This document shows, one piece after another, positions 37,682 to 46,785 of a stretch of 64,000 nucleotides of DNA. How positions within the stretch are numbered: the stretch's first letter is position 1; every line of letters starts with the position of its first letter. The position numbers were made by a program, and so were the translations under genes. This DNA comes from Aldehydirespirator sp965200005 (lineage in GTDB: Bacteria > Actinomycetota > Acidimicrobiia > Acidimicrobiales > Aldehydirespiratoraceae). The stretch lies in assembly GCA_965200005.1 (NCBI GenBank), contig OZ241331.1:248001-312000 (forward strand). The letters run 5' to 3'. The notes under the pieces were generated by a model, which saw only the letters and a program-made list of their open reading frames with translations, did not search any database and was not told where the DNA came from.

Positions 37682-38668
37682 ATGAGTTCACCAACCCGAG
37701 AGGCCCCACGCACAAGTACTGACGTCGCAGCACTGACGCCACCCGTGATCGACGTCTCCGTTCTGCGAGAGTCACACGCCAGCACTGCTACAACCAAAGC
37801 AATTGCCGCAGAGATCGAAGCTGTGTGTTCTGAGGTCGGGCTATTCGTCGCTTTGGGTCATGGTGTTGAACGTGAACTCGAGACTGCATTTGAGGCTGCC
37901 CAGCGCTTCTTCGGCATGCAGCCCGCCATTAAGGATCAAGTTCCGAGAGTCAACCGCTACGGATACGTGCCAGACCGCATCGAGGCCCGCCAACCGCATC
38001 ATCCTTCCTATTCGGGTCGTTCGAGTCTTGCGGCTGAGTATCTCGACATTGGGTTAGCCGATGAGGTTGATATCGACGCAATTGAGGCACTTGGATGTCA
38101 TGGCTTCTCGTCTGCCATTGACAGCTACCGCAACGCCGCTCTAGGTACTGCACACGGCGTGCTCGAAGCCCTTTCAGTAACACTTGGAGTGCCCGGTTAC
38201 TTCTCTAAGCACATGCGCCAGCCTCAATGCCGGATGCGTTTGTTGCACTATCCAGTGCCGGGGCCAGAGTTCGGCGACGACCTTGTGCCGGTGTTTAGCA
38301 CTCCCCACACTGACTACGGCGTAATCACACTGCTTGCTACCGATGGTGTCTCCGGTCTTGAGGTGTTGTCTGAAGGCCAATGGAGGCCAGTGATTGTTGA
38401 TCCGGGCGCGATAATCGTGCAACTCGGTGACATGCTCGCACGCTGGACTAATGACCGGTTCCGCTCTACTCCACACAGAGTGGTTGGTTCATCTGGTATG
38501 GAGCGCTACTCAATCCCGTTCTTTGTGAACCCCGATCCCGACACTGTCGTAGCGACAATTCCCAGCTGCGTGAACAACGATCAGCCTGCTCGCTATGAGC
38601 CGGTTACAGCAGGCAATTTTCTGCGTCAACGCATTGATGGCGATAGCGAGCCCTACTTAGACACCTAA
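37682..38668 (+). CDS. 2-oxoglutarate/Fe(II) oxygenase (isopenicillin N synthase family)
   Basis: Non-haem iron oxygenase with an N-terminal DIOX_N-like part (DVSVLRESH, EVGLFVALGHGVE) and a 2OG-FeII domain. The iron site is HTDYGVITLL (His-x-Asp) plus STPHRVV (distal His), with RYSIPFFVNP for 2-oxoglutarate binding. 328 residues. Start ATG at 37682, 23 nt after the amidohydrolase, so probably an operon. May hydroxylate the same nucleobase-like substrate (inference). Confidence 0.88.
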   Translation: MSSPTREAPRTSTDVAALTPPVIDVSVLRESHASTATTKAIAAEIEAVCSEVGLFVALGHGVERELETAFEAAQRFFGMQPAIKDQVPRVNRYGYVPDRIEARQPHHPSYSGRSSLAAEYLDIGLADEVDIDAIEALGCHGFSSAIDSYRNAALGTAHGVLEALSVTLGVPGYFSKHMRQPQCRMRLLHYPVPGPEFGDDLVPVFSTPHTDYGVITLLATDGVSGLEVLSEGQWRPVIVDPGAIIVQLGDMLARWTNDRFRSTPHRVVGSSGMERYSIPFFVNPDPDTVVATIPSCVNNDQPARYEPVTAGNFLRQRIDGDSEPYLDT

Positions 38669-38754
38669 CCCGACAACTAGTTTCTGGCTTTTTGAGAGCC
38701 TTCGAGACATCTAGCAAAAGGGGACTTACCTAACCCGTCTACGGACGCGCCACC

Positions 38755-38786
38755 GGGGGGCTGGCAACCGAATTGCCAAGCCCCCC
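38755..38786. terminator. Hairpin between convergent genes
   Basis: GGGGGGCTGGCAA pairs with TTGCCAAGCCCCCC around a 4-5 nt loop, with one bulged base. It lies between the ends of the 2OG oxygenase gene (plus) and the ABC binding-protein gene (minus), where a two-way terminator is expected. No T tract. Confidence 0.65.
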
Positions 38787-38817
38787 GTGTGTAGGCGTGA
38801 ACCTATGTCAACTTCGA

Positions 38818-41127
38818 CTAGAAGCCGATGCTTGTGTCGATGAATTCGTTGGTGAATAGTTGATCTGCGGTTAGGTCAGGATTGAGATCCATACCAGCGG
38901 CACGCATATCATCGAGCACCTTCCCGATACGGTCACCTTCCATATTCCCGACTGTGTCATCAGGACCATTACCAACCAGGCCAAAGTCAATCTGAGCCTG
39001 CACCGAGAAGTCTGCTAGATCAGGCGGATACACCCAGAAGTCCTGATACTTCTCAACAGCATCAACGATGATCGCATTCGCCCTATCCGGCGAAGCGATA
39101 AACGACACCACCGCCTGCTGAATAATCGGCACCAACCGCTCAAGACAAGGACTCAACTCCTCCAACTCAGCGGGGCGAACACCAATCGTCTGAGAATAAA
39201 TCGGGAAACCAGCATCATGAAGCAACTGGAACGCCACAGGACGACCCCACTCCTCATGCACATGCTCATAAGTAAACACCTCAGAAGACGCAAAACCCTG
39301 CTGAGCTATAGCGCCACCCTCAGAAATAAACCGAGCCGGCGAACCGTCATAAGACGGGTCGACTTGGTCAGCATCCCAGATTCCCTGAGCGACGAACACA
39401 TCTGGGAAAGTGCCACCACCAAACACATTGATAGTCACACCCAAATCACCCAAATCAGCAAGCCCCTCAACATCGGGATACGACTCAGGATCCCACATCA
39501 CCATCTGCGGATTCCGCTCCAGGGGCGCAACCACCGAAACCAACGGCGCAACATCCCAATGATTCACCTGCTGATCCGTAGACGCATACCCAAGATGAAT
39601 CGAACCATCCGCAGCCATGTGCTGAGACACCGGCGAGAACCCAATAGCAGGCCCACCAGTACGAACCTCCCACTCAATACCCAAATCAGTGCCACCAAGC
39701 ACCATCGAGCCACGAACCACCTTGTTGTCAACATCAACCGAGTAGTCATCACCCAACAACTCATACATAGCACCATGCTCAGACTCCGGGAACCAATCCG
39801 TCTGAACAACCATCGGAGACGGACACACACCGGAGAGATCCATTGGCATCTCGGCTGCCATCTCCATGTCTGCGTCTATATCAGCGAAGGGCAACCCGAT
39901 GCTTGTGTCGATGAATTCGTTGGTGAATAGTTGATCTGCGGTTAGGTCAGGATTGAGATCCATACCAGCGGCACGCATATCATCGAGCACCTTCCCGATA
40001 CGGTCACCTTCCATATTCCCGACTGTGTCATCAGGACCATTACCAACCAGGCCAAAGTCAATCTGAGCCTGCACCGAGAAGTCTGCTAGATCAGGCGGAT
40101 ACACCCAGAAGTCCTGATACTTCTCAACAGCATCAACGATGATCGCATTCGCCCTATCCGGCGAAGCGATAAACGACACCACCGCCTGCTGAATAATCGG
40201 CACCAACCGCTCAAGACAAGGACTCAACTCCTCCAACTCAGCGGGGCGAACACCAATCGTCTGAGAATAAATCGGGAAACCAGCATCATGAAGCAACTGG
40301 AACGCCACAGGACGACCCCACTCCTCATGCACATGCTCATAAGTAAACACCTCAGAAGACGCAAAACCCTGCTGAGCTATAGCGCCACCCTCAGAAATAA
40401 ACCGAGCCGGCGAACCGTCATAAGACGGGTCGACTTGGTCAGCATCCCAGATTCCCTGAGCGACGAACACATCTGGGAAAGTGCCACCACCAAACACATT
40501 GATAGTCACACCCAAATCACCCAAATCAGCAAGCCCCTCAACATCGGGATACGACTCAGGATCCCACATCACCATCTGCGGATTCCGCTCCAGGGGCGCA
40601 ACCACCGAAACCAACGGCGCAACATCCCAATGATTCACCTGCTGATCCGTAGACGCATACCCAAGATGAATCGAACCATCCGCAGCCATGTGCTGAGACA
40701 CCGGCGAGAACCCAATAGCAGGCCCACCAGTACGAACCTCCCACTCAATACCCAAATCAGTGCCACCAAGCACCATCGAGCCACGAACCACCTTGTTGTC
40801 AACATCAACCGAGTAGTCATCACCCAACAACTCATACATAGCACCATGCTCAGACTCCGGGAACCAATCCGTCTGAACAACCATCGGAGACGGACACACA
40901 CCCGCTAGTTCGCCTTCGACTACCTCTGGAGCCGCGGCCTCTTCGGGGGCGTCGTCTTCAGGTTCTGCGTCGACTTCTGGTGCTTCCTCGGTGGTGCCGG
41001 CGTCGGTTTCACTACCTGCCGACTCCGACGGGGCAGCCTCAGTCGTGTCGTCATCACCGCAGGCTGCTGCCACAAGCCCGAACGCGAGCAGCACGGCTGC
41101 GATGCGAAATAATGATCTTTTACGCAA
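38818..41127 (-). CDS. Tandem-duplicated ABC substrate-binding lipoprotein (NMT1/SsuA-like)
   Basis: Periplasmic-type binding lipoprotein of an importer with the permease and ATPase encoded upstream. Start is TTG at 41127, since GGAGGAGG lies just before it; the frame is open to 41208. The signal sequence ends in LVAAAC (Cys23), followed by an acidic linker to about residue 75. Two identical binding units follow (residues 76-411 and 433-768) joined by about 21 residues (ADIDADMEMAAEMP). Each unit has CPSPMVVQTDWFPESEHGAM at its start. A single unit is the usual size of this family. Confidence 0.88.
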   Translation of the reverse strand: MRKRSLFRIAAVLLAFGLVAAACGDDDTTEAAPSESAGSETDAGTTEEAPEVDAEPEDDAPEEAAAPEVVEGELAGVCPSPMVVQTDWFPESEHGAMYELLGDDYSVDVDNKVVRGSMVLGGTDLGIEWEVRTGGPAIGFSPVSQHMAADGSIHLGYASTDQQVNHWDVAPLVSVVAPLERNPQMVMWDPESYPDVEGLADLGDLGVTINVFGGGTFPDVFVAQGIWDADQVDPSYDGSPARFISEGGAIAQQGFASSEVFTYEHVHEEWGRPVAFQLLHDAGFPIYSQTIGVRPAELEELSPCLERLVPIIQQAVVSFIASPDRANAIIVDAVEKYQDFWVYPPDLADFSVQAQIDFGLVGNGPDDTVGNMEGDRIGKVLDDMRAAGMDLNPDLTADQLFTNEFIDTSIGLPFADIDADMEMAAEMPMDLSGVCPSPMVVQTDWFPESEHGAMYELLGDDYSVDVDNKVVRGSMVLGGTDLGIEWEVRTGGPAIGFSPVSQHMAADGSIHLGYASTDQQVNHWDVAPLVSVVAPLERNPQMVMWDPESYPDVEGLADLGDLGVTINVFGGGTFPDVFVAQGIWDADQVDPSYDGSPARFISEGGAIAQQGFASSEVFTYEHVHEEWGRPVAFQLLHDAGFPIYSQTIGVRPAELEELSPCLERLVPIIQQAVVSFIASPDRANAIIVDAVEKYQDFWVYPPDLADFSVQAQIDFGLVGNGPDDTVGNMEGDRIGKVLDDMRAAGMDLNPDLTADQLFTNEFIDTSIGF
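38825..39831. repeat. 1007-bp direct repeat, copy near 3' end of binding-protein gene
   Basis: Second unit of an in-frame tandem duplication with a 1071-bp period (357 codons). Ends were set by eye: identity is lost at 38824/39895 and 39832/40903. Encodes the C-terminal binding unit. Translations agree in all frames compared, so the copies look identical at nucleotide level. Confidence 0.93.
39896..40902. repeat. 1007-bp direct repeat, copy near 5' end of binding-protein gene
   Basis: First unit of the duplication described at 38825-39831, offset by 1071 bp. Encodes the N-terminal binding unit. The 64-bp segment 39832-39895 between the copies codes for the linker and is not repeated. Confidence 0.93.
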
Positions 41128-41330
41128 TTTTCCTCCTCCAGGAAAGTCGAACGATGGTTTGGTGGGGCAAGGCACCCCAAACGACACTATCTGAACACAC
41201 ACGCCCAAGTGAATACGAGGACGGGCTTGCGACCTCGCGGATTGCTAGTTGCTAGATCAACTACGTGACTCTGACTGGTTACGCCACCCGGATCTCACTC
41301 GCGCGGCGTGTCGAGGGCAAACTGCCTTGG

Positions 41331-42263
41331 CTAGTTGAGAATCTCGGTCTCGTGCCACTTGCCGATTACGAGCTTCTGGATCCATCCGAATGTCCAGAAC
41401 ACGGCGACACCGAGCGCTGAAGACATGATCACCGCAGCGATCAGCTCTTCGCCTTGTAGCTGGCTTGCAAAGCGACGCAGCAACTGACCGATTCCGGCTT
41501 CACCTCGACCAAAGAAGAAGTCGCCGACGATGGCGCCGATGACGGAGAGTCCCGCTGAGATTCGCAATCCAGCAAAAACTGCAGGCAGTGCCGCTGGAAA
41601 CATCAATTTGCGGAGTCGAGTCAGTCTGCCGGCGTGATGAAGTGTGAACAGGTCGTGCATGCCCCGCTCGGCCGATTGAAGCCCGAACAGTGTGTTCATG
41701 ATGATCGGGAACAGTGAGATGATAATGCACACGATCACACGAGAAGTGCCACCAGTTCCCCACCAGAACGAGATCAGAGGCACTATGGCAAGGATCGGTA
41801 TGGCTTGCAGAGTGACAGCAAACGGGAAGACTGCTCGCTCTACCATCTTGGCTTGGCTCATGATTGTGGCGAGAAACAGCCCGATTGCGATGGCGATCAC
41901 AAGCCCGATCAGCGCAACTTGAGTGCTATTCCAGAGTGCCTTAAGAATCCGCGAAAAGTTCTCCCAATCAAAGAACCCGACCTCAAGCACTTTGTGTGGC
42001 GGCTTCAGCAAGAACCTTCTCTGAGGATCAAGAACAACATATGAAATGTAGTACCAGATGCTCAAGAAAACGATACCCAACACGATCGGTGGGAGCATGG
42101 CACGAAGCAGGGTGCCGTATCGGGAGACCGTTAGCGGAACACCCGGCTGACGACCGGAGTCATAGACGCCCTCGGGTAGACGCCCCGATGACTCGGGCGC
42201 GCCCTGTCCAGTGGCCACGGGTGCGGGTTGTGTTCCTTTTAGGTCAGGAGCGGTGGTCGTCAT
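41331..42263 (-). CDS. ABC transporter permease (SsuC/TauC type)
   Basis: Inner-membrane subunit of the importer. The 310-residue product has a 50-residue soluble start, then about six hydrophobic helices. An EAA-like loop (SAERGMHDLFTLHHAGRLTR then LRKLMFPAALPAVFAGLRIS) contacts the ATPase. Its start overlaps the ATPase stop at 42263, and the binding protein follows after about 200 nt containing a hairpin (41157-41182). Confidence 0.9.
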   Translation of the reverse strand: MTTTAPDLKGTQPAPVATGQGAPESSGRLPEGVYDSGRQPGVPLTVSRYGTLLRAMLPPIVLGIVFLSIWYYISYVVLDPQRRFLLKPPHKVLEVGFFDWENFSRILKALWNSTQVALIGLVIAIAIGLFLATIMSQAKMVERAVFPFAVTLQAIPILAIVPLISFWWGTGGTSRVIVCIIISLFPIIMNTLFGLQSAERGMHDLFTLHHAGRLTRLRKLMFPAALPAVFAGLRISAGLSVIGAIVGDFFFGRGEAGIGQLLRRFASQLQGEELIAAVIMSSALGVAVFWTFGWIQKLVIGKWHETEILN

Positions 42264-43006
42264 TAGGAGTTATCCCTCAAGCAGTGTGACACTTCGCCAC
42301 TCAGGACGGCGAATTCTGGATCGAACCGCAGGTCGGACTCCCGCGGGTAACTAAAGGGGATATCGAAACTGGCCACAATCGTGCCCGGCCGGGCTGACAT
42401 CACCAGCACTCGTGAACTCATGAACACAGCCTCGCGGATCGAGTGAGTGATGAATAACCCGGCGAAGCCTTCGGAGCAGAAGAGTCTCTGGGTTTCCTCA
42501 TTGAGGTGCTCACGAGTGATCTCGTCGACAGCGCCGAACGGCTCGTCGAATAGGAATAGTGGCGGCTTCAGCGTGAGAGTGCGGGCCAGCGATGTCCGCA
42601 TCTTCATGCCGCCCGATAGCGACTTGGGAAAGTGGTCCTCAAAACCATTGAGTCCGACGAGATCAATTGCTGCAAGAGCGAGATTACGACGCTCCGCAGC
42701 GTCAACTCCGTGCAACTCTGTAAAGAGCTCAACGTTGCGGCGCACTGTTCGCCAGGGCAATAACGTGGCATCCTGGAACACGTAACCAAGCCGGTCCCGA
42801 TCCACCGTGACAGACCCGGCAGTTGGCTTGAGCAGGCCCGCAGCAATACGCAACAAGGTGGACTTACCACAACCGGAGGGCCCCACAACTGTGACGAATT
42901 CACCCTTGTTTACCGAAAAGTTAACGTCACGCAGTGCTTCGGTGCCATCGGGAAAAATCATGCCGATGTGACTGAATGCGAGAGCATCCGCGGTTACTAG
43001 CGTCAA
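42263..43006 (-). CDS. ABC transporter ATP-binding protein (SsuB/TauB type)
   Basis: ATPase of the importer: Walker A VGPSGCGKSTLL, Q-loop YVFQDATLLPW, signature LSGGMKMRTSLAR, Walker B LFLFDEPFGAVDE and switch His in ITHSI. 247 residues. First gene of the three-gene importer operon, with a TTG start at 43006. The substrate class (nitrate, sulfonate, taurine, pyrimidine precursor) cannot be told from the ATPase; the nearby deaminase-like gene hints at a pyrimidine. Confidence 0.93.
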   Translation of the reverse strand: MTLVTADALAFSHIGMIFPDGTEALRDVNFSVNKGEFVTVVGPSGCGKSTLLRIAAGLLKPTAGSVTVDRDRLGYVFQDATLLPWRTVRRNVELFTELHGVDAAERRNLALAAIDLVGLNGFEDHFPKSLSGGMKMRTSLARTLTLKPPLFLFDEPFGAVDEITREHLNEETQRLFCSEGFAGLFITHSIREAVFMSSRVLVMSARPGTIVASFDIPFSYPRESDLRFDPEFAVLSGEVSHCLRDNS

Positions 43007-43146
43007 CGGCTCTGACTCCGTCTCACGGCACCTCCCGGAGTGGATAACGGCGGCATCCTACAGTGTGGTACCTAATGGCTGACCAACCGAAGCCTCTACG
43101 CGATGGTTGAGCTTGAACCGAATCTCGATCCGAAGGGTTTGTGACG

Positions 43147-43713
43147 ATGCGCGTGCTTCTAGTGGATGCATTTCAACCCGATGATCCGGATCGCCGGGCC
43201 GCCGCCGCGGCAGTTGAGACGTTGCAGGCTGCGGGTCACTTAATCGACCGGCTCGATGTTCATGACTTTGAAGCCGTGATGTCTGCGTCGGAGCGTCGTG
43301 CTTACCACAGCGACAATCCGATCGTCTCCGATGATGTTGCCGATTCTGCCGAGCGAGTCCGTCAAGCCGAAGCGCTGCTGTTTTGCTACCCGAGTCTGGC
43401 ATTCGCGGTGCCTGCCGTATTGAAGGGTTGGCTCGAGAGGGTGATGGTTCCCGGCGTGGCCTTTGTGTTTGACGACAAACACCGGGTGAGCCCCGGGATG
43501 CCCAACGTAAAGCGTGTCGGAGCTATCACTACAAGTACTCACAGTCGGATCCGTCGGATCAGGGCAAGAGATGCGGGCAAGCGCACAACTGCTCGCACAC
43601 TGCGCCTGAGTTGCCACAAAAGATGCCGCACAACCTTTCTGACTCTCAAATCTCCGACCGATGCGGTGACAACGGCGCAGCATGTAGCCAAAGCACTGCG
43701 TCGGTGGCGTTAG
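43147..43713 (+). CDS. Flavodoxin-fold NAD(P)H oxidoreductase
   Basis: Flavin-dependent quinone reductase-like protein. It starts MRVLLVDAFQPDD with the FMN-phosphate loop, and has FCYPSLAFAVPAVLKGWLER, the conserved flavin/dimer segment of the NQO/KefF group. ATG at 43147 has AAGGG nine bases upstream. 188 residues. The C-terminal third is Arg-rich and less conserved but in frame. Diverges from the ABC operon. Confidence 0.82.
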   Translation: MRVLLVDAFQPDDPDRRAAAAAVETLQAAGHLIDRLDVHDFEAVMSASERRAYHSDNPIVSDDVADSAERVRQAEALLFCYPSLAFAVPAVLKGWLERVMVPGVAFVFDDKHRVSPGMPNVKRVGAITTSTHSRIRRIRARDAGKRTTARTLRLSCHKRCRTTFLTLKSPTDAVTTAQHVAKALRRWR

Positions 43714-43752
43714 CGCTAGCGGTTAGCGACCCTCAGGCACGCCGAGGCAGAT

Positions 43753-43770
43753 CCGACTGGGCTAAGTCGG
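43753..43770. terminator. Weak hairpin between convergent genes
   Basis: CCGACT / AGTCGG, six pairs with a six-base loop, lies between the flavodoxin-fold gene and the luciferase-like gene that converge here. Short stem without T tract. Confidence 0.35.
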
Positions 43771-43794
43771 TCGCAACTGGCCGTGACTAATTCG

Positions 43795-44943
43795 TTAGAT
43801 ACTGGGCAAAACCTCTTCGGCGATGCGGTGAAGGTGTTCGTCTAGTCCTGCGTAACTGTCGCCTGGCATTGCGGGGAACAACAGCAGGTTCTCAAGTCCG
43901 ATTTGATCGTTGTAGAACTGGATTGTCTCTACAACCTGTTCGGCCGTTCCGACCACACATGTCTTCTGCGCGATCGAGTCCTCAAGTGTCGGGATCAACC
44001 CCGCTGGTACTGGACGGCCATCAGCACCCATATATCCCTTACTCCACCCATATGGGCCGAGAAACTTCCAGAATTCGTCGTGTCCGTTGCGCATCGACGA
44101 GAGCGCTTTCTCGTAAGTGTCATCTACCCGTATGTTGAGCACGAGTGTGCGCTTCTCTCCCGGTTCGAGAGCACGGCCGTGCTCAGCCTCATAGATCTCC
44201 GCAAATCGCTCCCAGCGCATCTTCACATACGAGTGGTGGTTATTCCAAAAGACACCACCCCAACCCGACCGCGGTACCTGCTCAAGCGTGGGTGGCGACG
44301 TGATTGCCTGCCAGATCTCATATGGGTAAAGCGGCCTGGGTACAAGCGTTAGTTCACTTACGAAACCTCCACGATCGGGGATTCCCGGAGGTGGGAAGTC
44401 ATAAACGTCGCCGTGGAAGCTGAAGGTTTCGTTGTCAAAGGCCATGCGGATGACTTGCATCGCTTCGTCAAACTGCTTGCGATTCCATTCATCGGCGGCT
44501 AACGCTTCAGGGTTATCGAAACTGCCGATCTTTGTTCCCAGGGTTTCTGCCTCCCGAGGCACAGTTCCACGGCCCACACCGAGTATCCCACGGCCTCCTG
44601 AAATGTTGTGAAGAGTGGCAAAGTCTTCTGCCAGTTTTAGGGGATGCCATTGAGGGACAATATTGAACGCCATACCGATACGTATGTTTTCAGTGCGCTC
44701 TGCGATGATCGTGCCTACGAGAATGCCGTTAGGCACGACCTCATAACCTTCGTGCTGGAAATGATGCTCGGTCAGCCAGAAGGAATCGAAACCGAGGCGA
44801 TCACAGGTCACGCCAGCATCGATTATCTGTTCTGTTGCCCGCCACATCTCCTTCTGGGTGAATCGGCGGTCGGTTGGAATGGGCGGGCCAGCTCCGGCGT
44901 CTAACATCTCGACCCCGCCGAACAAGAACACTCCGACTCGCAT
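43795..44943 (-). CDS. Luciferase-like (LLM class) flavin-dependent monooxygenase
   Basis: TIM-barrel oxidoreductase of the bacterial luciferase superfamily, using FMNH2 or F420. Typical segments are DSFWLTEHHFQHEG, IRIGMAFNIVPQWHPLKLAEDFATL (seen in parts), and GRGILGVGRGTVPREAE. 382 residues from ATG at 44943. Which cofactor is used is not evident from the sequence alone. Alone on the minus strand next to the TIGR03792-like gene. Confidence 0.9.
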   Translation of the reverse strand: MRVGVFLFGGVEMLDAGAGPPIPTDRRFTQKEMWRATEQIIDAGVTCDRLGFDSFWLTEHHFQHEGYEVVPNGILVGTIIAERTENIRIGMAFNIVPQWHPLKLAEDFATLHNISGGRGILGVGRGTVPREAETLGTKIGSFDNPEALAADEWNRKQFDEAMQVIRMAFDNETFSFHGDVYDFPPPGIPDRGGFVSELTLVPRPLYPYEIWQAITSPPTLEQVPRSGWGGVFWNNHHSYVKMRWERFAEIYEAEHGRALEPGEKRTLVLNIRVDDTYEKALSSMRNGHDEFWKFLGPYGWSKGYMGADGRPVPAGLIPTLEDSIAQKTCVVGTAEQVVETIQFYNDQIGLENLLLFPAMPGDSYAGLDEHLHRIAEEVLPSI

Positions 44944-45061
44944 CACAGCCAACTGTAGCTAGCTACATCTCATCACTTAGGAGTCGGCCGTAGCAGACTC
45001 GCAGCGAGCAAAGACACGCCACTCGTCGCCTTCATGTGGCTTTATTGACTTGCGTCGACCC

Positions 45062-45352
45062 CTAGCAGTCGCGCACAACACGGAATGCACGGGCAGTTGG
45101 CTGGATACACCAATCACCCATGGCATCATCAACTGCTGTGATCTCGTCTCGGGGCACCGCTTCCCATGACTGCATCGAGTCCCAACGGATCACCGCATGC
45201 ACTCGACCCGGATCTGTGTCTTCCACCCACATCTCTTTGCTAATAAAGCCAGCTTGACGCTCGAGATAGCGGCTCCAGTGACTTTCTTCGTGCTCTAGCC
45301 ACTCGTCACGAATGTCGGGGCTCACATCGAATGTTAGGAACTCAATTACCAC
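45062..45352 (-). CDS. TIGR03792-type dimeric alpha/beta-barrel protein
   Basis: Small ferredoxin-like-fold protein resembling the antibiotic monooxygenase/EthD group. The sequence MVIEFLTFDVSPDIRDEWLE, ERQAGFISKEMWVED and HAVIRWDSMQSWEAVPRDEI matches the TIGR03792 pattern I remember. 96 residues, GTG start. It diverges from the UbiD/UbiX operon with a 90-nt spacer. Function of the family is unclear. Confidence 0.75.
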   Translation of the reverse strand: MVIEFLTFDVSPDIRDEWLEHEESHWSRYLERQAGFISKEMWVEDTDPGRVHAVIRWDSMQSWEAVPRDEITAVDDAMGDWCIQPTARAFRVVRDC

Positions 45353-45441
45353 CCGCTTCAGGCTAGAAGCCTCAACTGCCTAGGGTGAGAGCCGCCATGA
45401 GATCCAACAGCACTTAGGGCGAAAGGGTGGGAGGCAAGACA

Positions 45442-46785
45442 ATGACTAACGATGTCTGCGATCTACGCAGCTACATCGCTGTGGCCGAGGCTGCGTCGAT
45501 GCTTAACCGCATTCAAACTCCGGTGAGCCTCACACATGAACTCGCTGATGTGGCTGCCTCACTTGAGCGCTCTGGAGCAGGCCCAGCCTTGTTTGAAGAG
45601 CCGAAAGACTCTCCCTGGCCGATCTTTTCCGGTGCAGTTTCTAGTAGACGTACCGCCGCTGTGGCACTGGGTTGCGAACCCGACGAGGTCGTCGATCAGA
45701 TGGGTCACGCGCTTGAACCGTCCAACGCTGTCACGCCGGCTCGTGTGGCGACCGCGGCCTGGCACGACAACTGCGTTACCGGCAGCGATGTCGATCTTTT
45801 TGAGTTGCCGATACCGACTCACTCTCGAGGTGACGGCGGGGCGTTCATCACCGGCGCAGTCAGCGTTACCAAAGACCCGGTCGGCGGGCGTGGCAATCTG
45901 TCCTACAACCGGATGCTGCGAATGAGCCGTAACGAACTGGGTTTCAATCTCAACGAGTGGCGTGATGTGGGTACGTTTATGCGAAGCCGTGAAGACGCCA
46001 ATGCTCCCTTTGATGTGGCTCTCGCAATTGGTCTTGATCCTGCGGTGATGATTGCTGCGGGCGTACGCACCACGCTCGACGAATTTTGCATTGCCGGGGC
46101 CTTGAGGGGAAGGCCAGTGGAGGTGTGTCGCGGCGTAACGGTGGATGTGGATGTGCCTGCTCACGCGGAGTTAGTAATCGAGGGAAAGATACGTCCTACT
46201 CAGCGAGCCGATGAGGGCCCCCTCGCAGAGTTCCACGGGTATCACGGTGAGATGTGGCATAGCCCCACAGTTGAGGTGACAGCTATCTCATGGCGAGATA
46301 ACCCCATCTACCAAACGATCATTCCTGGCTGGTATGAGCATGTCTTCATCGGCAATGTGTTGCCACGAGAGCCGCTGTTGCGACGATTTGTGCGTCACAT
46401 TGATCCAGGTGCCGAAGTGCATATCCCGCCATACGGCAACGGGTTCTGTGCAGTGATTCAGATCGACCGGGATAACCCGGGCACACCTAAGAACCTGGCA
46501 ATGGCGGCCATGGCTGCGCACATAAACGTTCGCAACGTGATTGTGGTCGATCGCGACGTTGATATCTCCCAGCCATCCGAGTTGTTATGGGCAATTACGA
46601 ACCGTGTTCATTGGCTAGATGACGTGTTTACGGTGGCCGACTCTCAAGGCCATGAGATGGATCCCACCGCCGATAGCCGTGGCGTAGGTACCAAGGTTGG
46701 GATTGACGCTACGTATAAGCGTGAACGGCGTGAGTATGGCGAACGGGTGAGGTACCCAGCGGTTGATCTCTCTAGGTACCTGTAG
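45442..46785 (+). CDS. UbiD-family (de)carboxylase
   Basis: Uses prenylated FMN to decarboxylate aromatic or alpha,beta-unsaturated acids reversibly. Family marks are ISGAVSV-like GAFITGAVSVTKDP, NRMLRMSRNELG, and the catalytic Glu region DEGPLAEFHGYHGE. ATG at 45442 has GGGAGG at a suitable distance and is preferred to GTG at 45427. 447 residues. The cofactor-making ubiX gene follows with a one-base overlap (TAGTG). Substrate unknown. Confidence 0.92.
   Translation: MTNDVCDLRSYIAVAEAASMLNRIQTPVSLTHELADVAASLERSGAGPALFEEPKDSPWPIFSGAVSSRRTAAVALGCEPDEVVDQMGHALEPSNAVTPARVATAAWHDNCVTGSDVDLFELPIPTHSRGDGGAFITGAVSVTKDPVGGRGNLSYNRMLRMSRNELGFNLNEWRDVGTFMRSREDANAPFDVALAIGLDPAVMIAAGVRTTLDEFCIAGALRGRPVEVCRGVTVDVDVPAHAELVIEGKIRPTQRADEGPLAEFHGYHGEMWHSPTVEVTAISWRDNPIYQTIIPGWYEHVFIGNVLPREPLLRRFVRHIDPGAEVHIPPYGNGFCAVIQIDRDNPGTPKNLAMAAMAAHINVRNVIVVDRDVDISQPSELLWAITNRVHWLDDVFTVADSQGHEMDPTADSRGVGTKVGIDATYKRERREYGERVRYPAVDLSRYL

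Noticed and set aside
39217..40908. Long plus-strand reading frames inside the duplicated binding-protein gene
   Set aside because: Antisense shadows caused by codon bias; they have no family match or Shine-Dalgarno and simply repeat with the duplication.
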